Shown in pieces: positions 48,287 through 54,221 of a stretch of DNA of 54,221 bases (position 1 is the first letter of the stretch; each line of letters begins with the position of its first letter). The notes beneath the pieces were generated by a model, which was not told where the DNA came from, did not search any database, and saw only the letters and a program-made list of their open reading frames with translations. The DNA lies in contig CALXBC010000015.1 of NCBI GenBank assembly GCA_944386455.1, positions 1-54,221 on the forward strand, read 5' to 3'. Source of the DNA: an uncultured Clostridia bacterium (lineage in GTDB: Bacteria; Bacillota; Clostridia; Oscillospirales; Ruminococcaceae). The position numbers and the translations under genes were made by a program.

Positions 48287-49210
48287 ATGTCAAAAATCGC
48301 AGTCTTGATTCCATGCTATAATGAAGCGCAAACCATTGAAAAAGTAATTGCAGATTATCATGCGGCTCTGCCCGAGGCAGAAATATATGTGTATAATAAC
48401 AATTCCACCGACGATACAGAAAATATTGCCCGAAAAGCTGGTGCAATCGTCAGAAACGAATACAGACAGGGGAAAGGAAATGTGATCCGAAGCATGTTTC
48501 GGGAAATCGATGCCGATTGTTATTTAATGACGGACGGCGATGATACATACCCCGCAGAATACGCCAGAGAGATGGCTGATTTTGTTCTATCGGGACAAGC
48601 AGATATGGTGATCGGAGACCGTTTATCCTCAACCTATTTCGCTGAGAACAAGCGCCGCTTTCATAATTTTGGGAACGTACTGGTCCGCATGTTAATCAAC
48701 GGATTGTTTCATTCCAATGTAAAAGATATTATGACCGGATACCGTGCTTTCAGCAAAGCATTTGTAAAAAATTTCCCCGTTCTGTCGCATGGCTTTGAGA
48801 TTGAGACGGAAATGACGATCCATGCCGTGGACAAAAGCTTTCTTTTGAAAGAAATCCCTGTCAATTACCGTGACCGCCCAAGTGGCAGCGAGTCCAAGCT
48901 CAACACTTATTCAGACGGAATCAAAGTGCTGAAAACAATATTCAGGCTGTTTAAAGAATACCGCCCGATGGCTTTTTTTGGAACGATGGGGCTGATGCTG
49001 TTTTTGATTACACTGCTGCTGTTTGTTCCGGTTTTCATTGAATATTTGCAGACAGGCCTTGTTATGCGGTTTCCGACACTGATCGTATCCGGAGTCTGCT
49101 GTGTCTGTTCCTTGCTGTCCTTTGCCGTCGGATTGGTTCTGGATGTCGTTGTAAAAAAACACCGGCAGCTATATGAGCTCCTGCTGAATCACAATACATC
49201 TCTGAAATAA
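48287..49210 (+). CDS. GT2 glycosyltransferase, polyprenyl-phosphate (GtrB/DPM1-like)
   Basis: The 307-residue enzyme starts SKIAVLIPCYNEAQTIEKVI and has EADCYLMTDGDDTYPAEYAR, with the D-D motif TDGDDTY binding metal and nucleotide sugar. DIMTGYRAFSKAFVKNF and GFEIETEMTIHA follow, typical of dolichyl- or undecaprenyl-phosphate sugar transferases. Two C-terminal membrane helices (FGTMGLMLFLITLLLFVPVF, LIVSGVCCVCSLLSFAVGLV) anchor it. It probably makes a lipid-linked sugar for the membrane protein encoded next. SD AAAGGAGAGAAAACAG. Confidence 0.92.
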   Translation: MSKIAVLIPCYNEAQTIEKVIADYHAALPEAEIYVYNNNSTDDTENIARKAGAIVRNEYRQGKGNVIRSMFREIDADCYLMTDGDDTYPAEYAREMADFVLSGQADMVIGDRLSSTYFAENKRRFHNFGNVLVRMLINGLFHSNVKDIMTGYRAFSKAFVKNFPVLSHGFEIETEMTIHAVDKSFLLKEIPVNYRDRPSGSESKLNTYSDGIKVLKTIFRLFKEYRPMAFFGTMGLMLFLITLLLFVPVFIEYLQTGLVMRFPTLIVSGVCCVCSLLSFAVGLVLDVVVKKHRQLYELLLNHNTSLK

Positions 49211-49224
49211 GAAAGGCGGAAACG

Positions 49225-50439
49225 ATGAAAACAATCAAAAAATATACTTTGTGGTTTTTCACACTGAGCATCGGCTTTGTCCTGCTGATGACAGCAGTAT
49301 ACCTGATCCCAAATTCGGCCTTAGCCGTCCGTCAGAAAAATTCCATCGAATTTGTTGAGAAAGAAGGAATGTATCCTACCGTTATTTTTGACGCTCCGGC
49401 TGCACAATTAGATAATTATACCGACCGCCTCATGCTGTCTAAAAATATGGTGGAGCCAGGATATAATGCGTTCCAGGCTGCCATGTATGTAAACAATTAT
49501 GCAAGATACTGGCACGGGTATCAAGTTTTTCTGCGTCCCCTGCTGACTGTTTTCACCTATCAACAGATTCGGTATCTAAATATGTTCGTCCAGTTTTTGC
49601 TTCTATGTCTGGCATTCTCGATGCTGCATTGGAAAGCAGGCTGGAAGCCGGCGCTTGTCTTCCTGTTGTCTGTTGTGTGCATATACTTCACGCTTGTCCC
49701 GGCGTCATTACAGTTTTCGTCCGTATTTATTATTATGTTTTCAGCAATCATCTGTCTGCTTCGGTTTCACGCAACCGCAAAATTTAAATCGGCACCGCTG
49801 TTTTTTATGATCATAGGGATGCTGACCAATTTCTTTGACCTGCTGACAGCACCGTTGCTGACCTTGGGGATCCCGCTTCTGATTTATTTATATCTGGAAA
49901 TCAATGTGGGCACACCTCCTTGGGTGCAATGTCTGAAAAAGCTGTTTTTTTGCTCTTTTGCATGGACTGCGGGATATGGACTGTGCTGGCTCTCCAAATG
50001 GATGATTGCTTCTGCGGCGCTTCAACAGAACGTCATAAAGGATGCCATATCTTCCATTCTGTTTCGTACCGGCGGCAATGAACAATATCAGACAAATCGT
50101 AGTGAAACCCTGCGGATCAATTTTGAAACAATGTTTCTGTCACAGGGCAGACGGGTATTTGCCGTTCTGTGCCTGCTGCTGCTTTGCCTCTTATTTTTGC
50201 TGATAGTTTTTCACAGAAAAAAAGGCTGGCTTCCTGCATCCTGTTTTCTGCTTGTCGCTTTGTACCCGTATATCTGGTATCTGGTACTGTCAAACCATTC
50301 CCAGATTCATCACTGGTTCACGTACCGGATCCAGACAATTACCCTGTTTGGAGTCTTCTTGTTTTTCATAGAAAGAATCGATTGGAACAGATGCCGGCTG
50401 TCATTAAGAAAACTCCTGCGGCATCCGGCGAAATCTTAG
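49225..50439 (+). CDS. polytopic membrane protein, candidate lipid-sugar-dependent glycosyltransferase
   Basis: The 404-residue protein has about 9-10 membrane helices. The first is followed by a loop with acidic residues (IEFVEKEGMYPTVIFDAPAA), and an HGY-containing loop (NNYARYWHGYQVFLRPLLTV). Large helices are VQFLLLCLAFSMLHWKAGWK, MFSAIICLLRFHATAKF and LFFCSFAWTAGYGLCWLSK. The layout (cytoplasmic N-terminus, long outer loop after helix 1) is that of GT-C enzymes, and it follows a GtrB-like gene by 14 bases. I infer transfer of the lipid-linked sugar outside; the exact family is not identified. Its stop overlaps that of the convergent symporter gene. Confidence 0.75.
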   Translation: MKTIKKYTLWFFTLSIGFVLLMTAVYLIPNSALAVRQKNSIEFVEKEGMYPTVIFDAPAAQLDNYTDRLMLSKNMVEPGYNAFQAAMYVNNYARYWHGYQVFLRPLLTVFTYQQIRYLNMFVQFLLLCLAFSMLHWKAGWKPALVFLLSVVCIYFTLVPASLQFSSVFIIMFSAIICLLRFHATAKFKSAPLFFMIIGMLTNFFDLLTAPLLTLGIPLLIYLYLEINVGTPPWVQCLKKLFFCSFAWTAGYGLCWLSKWMIASAALQQNVIKDAISSILFRTGGNEQYQTNRSETLRINFETMFLSQGRRVFAVLCLLLLCLLFLLIVFHRKKGWLPASCFLLVALYPYIWYLVLSNHSQIHHWFTYRIQTITLFGVFLFFIERIDWNRCRLSLRKLLRHPAKS

Positions 50440-51923
50440 CCGGCGCTGACGTTATCTTCTTCCTGCTCGGCGGCGAAAAATTCTTCACTGTCGGCGGGCT
50501 GTCTGGATACCAGCGTACCGATGACGCAGCAAAGCATCGAAACCACGACTGCAACGATCCCGCTGCCGGCGGTCAGTCCCGGATCCAGAGCAAGCGCTTT
50601 GGCAGCAATCGTCAGCGCAACTGCAGCCACAAGGCCGCCGGCCATACCGCACCATGCGCCGGTACGGTTGAGCCGTTTCCAATACAGCCCCAGCAAATAC
50701 GGTCCCAAAAAGGAGCCGGAAATACAGCCCCAGGAGAAGGACATCAGCGTCAGGATCGGAGATTGTCCGATGGCGATCAAATAAGAGAACAGGATAAACA
50801 CCAGACAATGCAGCCTGGTCAGCAGCAGTGCACGTTTTTTATCCATATTTGGCCGCAGGAGACCGATCATATCCATTACAACAGAGGAGCAGGAGGTCAG
50901 CGTGATCCCTGACAAAGTCGAAACCGACGCGGACAGTACCAGCACCAATACAATCCCAAGCAGAACAGTCGGCAGTGAACGCACCAGAATCTGCGGTACC
51001 AGCAGATCATGATTGCCGGACGGCACTTCGCTGAAATACAGTCTTGATAAAGAACCGACAAAATAGGCGCCGACCGAGATAATCAGACAAAATACCGTCG
51101 AAATCACCGTTCCGCTTTTGATCGCTTTTTTGTCCGAAATCCCGTAAAATTTATGGATCATCTGCGGCATGCCCCAGGTCCCGAAGCTGGTCAGCAGCAC
51201 CAGGCTCAGAACGCCCAGCAAAAAGGTGGGCGACGCCGGCGTCATATCGGCCTCTTCCATTTTCTCCATAAGAGCCGACAAACCGGAAAAACCGCCGACA
51301 GTATCGGACGACAGAACAAAAAAGACCATGGCAATGATGCCGCCGATCATGATGATCCCCTGTACGAAATCAGCCGTCAGAGAAGCCAGATAGCCGCCCA
51401 GCACCAGATAAACTGCGGCTACCACTGCAATCACCAGCATGGCGGTCTGATACTTGATGTTCAGTACATTTTCGCAAAGATAGCTCAAGCCTGAGTAGAC
51501 GGAGGCGGAATAGGGCGTCATAAAGATAAAGATGATGATGGCGCTGTAGACCCGCATTGCTTTGCTGTGATAACGTTTTTCAAACAGCTGAGGCATGGTT
51601 TTGATTTTCATTTTGCGGGTGACGGCACGGGTACGGTCTGCCAGCAGCTTCCAGGCGAGCCACGCCCCGAGCAAAGCATTCCCCACACCGATCAAGACTG
51701 CCCACAGGCCATAGTCCCAGCCGGAACGTCCCGCATAGCCAATAAACAGCACCGCTGAAAAATAGGTCGTACCATAGGCAAAAGCGGATTTCCACGGTCC
51801 TGCCTGCCGCTTTCCCACCACAAACGAGGTCAGGTTCTTCACTTTTGTTGCACCAACAATTCCAATGACGGCCATGACGGCAACATAAATGCCGAGTATG
51901 ACCCAGATAATCCATTGCTGCAT
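50436..51923 (-). CDS. sodium:solute symporter family transporter
   Basis: The 495-residue protein has about 13 membrane helices and SSS motifs: FVVGKRQAGPWKSAFAYGTT, YGLWAVLIGVGNALLGAWLA, LLTSFGTWGMPQMIHKFYGI and SVSTLSGITLTSCSSVVMDM. The last two are diagnostic for SSS (Na+-binding region). It is closest in pattern to the PanF/YhjB type; the substrate (pantothenate, proline or another) cannot be read. The C-terminus is acidic. It ends 4 bases inside the convergent membrane-protein gene (stop codons overlap). Confidence 0.92.
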   Translation of the reverse strand: MQQWIIWVILGIYVAVMAVIGIVGATKVKNLTSFVVGKRQAGPWKSAFAYGTTYFSAVLFIGYAGRSGWDYGLWAVLIGVGNALLGAWLAWKLLADRTRAVTRKMKIKTMPQLFEKRYHSKAMRVYSAIIIFIFMTPYSASVYSGLSYLCENVLNIKYQTAMLVIAVVAAVYLVLGGYLASLTADFVQGIIMIGGIIAMVFFVLSSDTVGGFSGLSALMEKMEEADMTPASPTFLLGVLSLVLLTSFGTWGMPQMIHKFYGISDKKAIKSGTVISTVFCLIISVGAYFVGSLSRLYFSEVPSGNHDLLVPQILVRSLPTVLLGIVLVLVLSASVSTLSGITLTSCSSVVMDMIGLLRPNMDKKRALLLTRLHCLVFILFSYLIAIGQSPILTLMSFSWGCISGSFLGPYLLGLYWKRLNRTGAWCGMAGGLVAAVALTIAAKALALDPGLTAGSGIVAVVVSMLCCVIGTLVSRQPADSEEFFAAEQEEDNVSAG

Positions 51924-52077
51924 AATTCTTCCACAGCTCCTTATCTCGCTTTAGCGATTTAACGCGTTTTGTCAATAAAGCATATCCGCATTTTACCAGA
52001 TATTTTCTGCTTTGTCAAGCCAAATTTCGGGTTGCAGCCATGGAAAAAACAAAAAGGAAAAAAATTAAAAAAAGGGC

Positions 52078-52106
52078 TTGCATTGTCAGACGATTTATGC
52101 TATAAT
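52078..52106 (+). promoter_or_regulatory. promoter of the tRNA-Asp/tRNA-Thr unit
   Basis: TTGCAT (52078-52083) and TATAAT (52101-52106) are 17 bases apart, about 38 bases before the tRNA-Asp. Confidence 0.82.
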
Positions 52107-52144
52107 AGTGACCTGTCGAGGAAAAAGACGTTTTTCCTGTTTGT

Positions 52145-52221
52145 GGCCCAGTAGTTCAGTTGGTTAGAACGCTAGCCTGTCACGCTAGAGGTCGACGGTT
52201 CGAGCCCGTTCTGGGTCGCCA
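52145..52221 (+). tRNA. tRNA-Asp(GTC)
   Basis: The full cloverleaf has acceptor GGCCCAG with CTGGGTC (one G-U), loop CTGTCAC giving anticodon GTC, T-loop TTCGAGC and encoded GCCA. A 9-bp hairpin (52229-52237/52244-52252) separates it from tRNA-Thr. Confidence 0.96.
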
Positions 52222-52256
52222 CAAAAAGCTTCCCGGGGAACTTCCCGGGAAGTTAT

Positions 52257-52332
52257 GCTGCTATGGCTCAGGCGGCAGAGCACTTCCTTGGTAAGGAAGA
52301 GGTCACCAGTTCGAATCTGGTTAGCAGCTCCA
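52257..52332 (+). tRNA. tRNA-Thr(GGT)
   Basis: Acceptor GCTGCTA pairs with TAGCAGC, the anticodon loop TTGGTAA reads GGT, the T-arm is ACCAG/CTGGT and the CCA is encoded. Its 3' end faces the integrase gene, so it is the likely attachment target of the element beyond it. Confidence 0.96.
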
Positions 52333-52344
52333 GTTATTTTGCTT

Positions 52345-52388
52345 GGATCCGCGTAAACGCGTTGTTTATGCGGATCCTTTTCTTTTTT
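52345..52388 (+). terminator. terminator after tRNA-Thr
   Basis: GGATCCGCGTAAAC (52345-52358) pairs with GTTTATGCGGATCC (52364-52377, one wobble) and is followed by TTTTCTTTTTT. It closes the tRNA unit; the integrated element lies beyond. Confidence 0.85.
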
Positions 52389-52477
52389 GCTCTACCTTAT
52401 CTTTTACGGAATGACCGTTTTTTACTGACTAAAACTGCCTAAAGGTACCTGCGTTGCAGTAAAATTGCAGTAGTGTT

Positions 52478-53839
52478 TTACGCACTTTGATGTGAATTTG
52501 CTTGTAACTGGTTTAATTTTGAGTAGTCGATCATGAGAATATAATTTGTGTCTAATTTTGTGACAGCATCTTCAAAGTTCGGCATTGAGACACTATTATA
52601 AATTGCTAATGTAGTTTCTATGTCTTTGTGTCCCATCAGCAGTTGCACGACTTTAGGATTAACATGTTCTTCAAATAGAATAGTAGCAAAGGTATGACGG
52701 AACATATGAAAATGAATATGATAACTTTCAAAGCCATACGTCTTTAAAAATCTTTTCAAAATGGAACGGATGCCACTATATGTTCTTAAATTTCCGTTAT
52801 TCGTGCTAAATACTAATGCTTTGGGTGAAGTAAAGTCGTTCCCTTTGATGTACTCAAGTCTTTGCCTAATTTCCTGCCACTGTTTCAAAATCGAAAATAA
52901 CACTTCTGGAATCGGAACAACGCGCACACTTGCGCTCGTTTTTGTATTAGAAATCACCGTCCTGCTGTGAATAATATGCCCTAACCTATCTACTTCTGGC
53001 AAGACGGTGGTTGCCGTCCTAACATATATACACTTTTTAACAAAATCAATATTCTTCCATTTGAGTGCAAGTACTTCTCCGATGCGTAAACCAGCAAAGA
53101 TCATAGTGTTAATAATCGGTTTTAATATTTCATTATTCTCAAGAGCTTGGAGAAATGGCAAACGTATTTCTGATGGTAGTGCCTTATAGTCTGCCAGTTC
53201 AGTTTCGTCCTCATCACATTCAATGATAACCTGCTTGTTTTGTTTAATTTTGCTCTTTGTCACTGGATTTTTGCATAACACTTCAAGATCTTCCACCAAA
53301 TATTTAAAAAATTGGTTTAAGCATTGACGGACTTTATTGGCAGTATCGACTGACAAAGATTTTTTAATTGTCATATCATTAAGCAAAGTTTGAATATGAT
53401 TTGTAGTAACCTCTTCAGGTTTTAAATAGCCAATAATCGGAATAATATGGTTATTAATTTGCCCTACATATCTAGCAAAAGCTCGCTTACCCACTTGTGA
53501 AATTTTAAAAGTAAACGCCCAATCCAATATCAAATCACAGATATAAGAATCTCTGATTGATTCAGCTGAATTAGATACCTTAGAGCTAAAATTGGACTTT
53601 GATCCCGTGTTATTAACTGCTCTTATATTTTCTTTATCCCACTCACATCTGAATTTCGCTAATTTTTCAATCACCTCAATCCGAGTTTTTCCATATGCGG
53701 TTTTTCGTTCAGGTTTACCATCAGCCTTGTAGCCTATTGTAATTTGTCCACACCATCTCCCATCATTTCTCTGGTAAATCGTCCCTTCATTATTGCCTCT
53801 ACGAGTTGTGTAATTTGGTATTTCTTTTTTGCGTGGCAT
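52478..53839 (-). CDS. tyrosine recombinase (phage/ICE integrase)
   Basis: The start ATG at 53839 follows GAAGGAGGAAATTAT, giving 453 residues. The N-terminus has an AP2-like arm-binding domain (NNEGTIYQRNDGRWCGQITI), then a SAM-like core-binding domain. The catalytic domain has GLRIGEVLALKWKN (Arg252), HMFRHTFATILFEE (His378, Arg381), MGHKDIETTLAIYNSV (His404, Tyr414). The strand orientation and closeness to tRNA-Thr (146 bases) suggest integration at that tRNA 3' end. It is AT-rich compared with the chromosome around it. Repeats TTGCAGTA near 52454 and 52465 may be arm sites. The rest of its element lies outside the window. Confidence 0.94.
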   Translation of the reverse strand: MPRKKEIPNYTTRRGNNEGTIYQRNDGRWCGQITIGYKADGKPERKTAYGKTRIEVIEKLAKFRCEWDKENIRAVNNTGSKSNFSSKVSNSAESIRDSYICDLILDWAFTFKISQVGKRAFARYVGQINNHIIPIIGYLKPEEVTTNHIQTLLNDMTIKKSLSVDTANKVRQCLNQFFKYLVEDLEVLCKNPVTKSKIKQNKQVIIECDEDETELADYKALPSEIRLPFLQALENNEILKPIINTMIFAGLRIGEVLALKWKNIDFVKKCIYVRTATTVLPEVDRLGHIIHSRTVISNTKTSASVRVVPIPEVLFSILKQWQEIRQRLEYIKGNDFTSPKALVFSTNNGNLRTYSGIRSILKRFLKTYGFESYHIHFHMFRHTFATILFEEHVNPKVVQLLMGHKDIETTLAIYNSVSMPNFEDAVTKLDTNYILMIDYSKLNQLQANSHQSA

Positions 53840-54144
53840 ATAATTTCCTCCTTCAACCACGCAACCCATCATCATAAATACTATATCAACAACCATCGAA
53901 ACTGTCAAATTATACTTTTTATTCTGATGATTTGATTAGGTTGCATGACCATAAAATAAAAGCCAACACATTAATAACATGTCTATTCCCTACTTTTTTA
54001 GAAGGAAAACTATTATCACGAAACAAGTTTCTTATATTATCTCTGCCTACAAAAAGCTTCTTTCACCAATGGAACTGATACAAGCAACAGAACCTGTGGT
54101 TGCAGCATCAGGATGACAATAAATCCCGCCAGTTCCCACACCTT

Positions 54145-54221
54145 TGAACAGCACCCCAAAAGTTAGACAGTATGGTATACTAGATAACAAGAGGGGTGTT
54201 TTATTATGCCAAAAGGGAAAC
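54145..54221 (+). mobile_element. left end of an IS3-family (IS150-like) insertion sequence with start of its first ORF
   Basis: From 54145, TGAACAGCACCCCAAAAGTT and AGACAG is the terminal inverted repeat pattern of IS150-group IS3 elements (TG..C.GC.CCC.AAA.GTT.GAC). An ATG at 54206 (after GAGGGGTGTTTTATT) opens MPKGK, the expected start of orfA, cut by the window edge. The transposase itself is not visible. The stretch 53909-54144 shows no supported gene. Confidence 0.75.

Overview
The window looks like a chromosomal segment of a Gram-positive gut-type Clostridia, probably Oscillospiraceae/Ruminococcaceae. The evidence is the yaaO/yaaQ/holB/ricT-type housekeeping cluster, formate-tetrahydrofolate ligase, strong AGGAGG ribosome-binding sites, class B sortase biology, and a conjugative element of the Tn1549-like kind common in these bacteria. 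The assignment rests on gene content only.

Layout. (1) 1-218 is the start of a chromosomal PIN-PhoH (YlaK-like) gene cut by the window edge. (2) 219-1720 is a decayed border with no intact gene: a frameshifted TnpV relic, a cysteine-peptidase/CHAP tail fragment, a truncated XRE regulator fragment and a block of hairpins. (3) About 1727-34250 is an integrative/conjugative element transcribed almost entirely leftward. It carries cargo and accessory genes (Cys-rich protein, DUF4314, Dcm, Api92-like, DUF3789, Dam, two AbrB-fold proteins, DUF3846, SpoVG-like), a lipoprotein, a 1458-residue thioester/VaFE sortase-anchored adhesin, a type IV secretion module (pilin-like DUF3852, TrbL/VirB6, PrgI/VirB3, VirB4, NlpC/P60 hydrolase, VirD4), a class B sortase, a HipA-like kinase with its own promoter, an amidoligase-GGCT pair, MobC plus a Sel1-repeat relaxase, and a TOPRIM primase. 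One four-gene cassette (4819-6071: DUF6788, DUF3990 ADP-ribosyltransferase-like, two DUF3791) runs the other way from its own sigma-A promoter. No intact recombinase is visible for this element. (4) 34407-34482 is tRNA-Ala(CGC). (5) 34780-52332 is ordinary chromosome: MATE exporter, ferredoxin, RicT/PSP1, HolB, c-di-AMP receptor, PLP decarboxylase, YdcF-like, Fhs, NERD protein, DUF378, an ABC-FtsX exporter, a glycosyltransferase pair, a Na+/solute symporter, tRNA-Asp and tRNA-Thr. (6) From tRNA-Thr to the end a second mobile element begins, with a tyrosine integrase abutting the tRNA and the left end of an IS3-family insertion sequence.

How it fits together. The conjugative element encodes DNA processing (relaxase, MobC, T4CP, primase), a channel, a wall hydrolase to pass it through peptidoglycan, and a surface adhesin with a sortase, probably for mating contact. 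DNA methyltransferases and a SpoVG-like protein may protect or tune the element in the recipient. The kinase and ADP-ribosyltransferase-like cassettes look like stabilisation or defence cargo.

The observations most worth following are these. Many unrelated soluble element proteins share an acidic tail ending in a Met-x-Met/Leu tip, absent from the chromosomal genes here. The dam leader combines a sequestered Shine-Dalgarno, mutually exclusive long pairings and an apparent AUU start. A second apparent AUU start lies in the trbL-like gene. The amidoligase-GGCT pair and the ADP-ribosyltransferase-like cassette are candidate uncharacterised systems.
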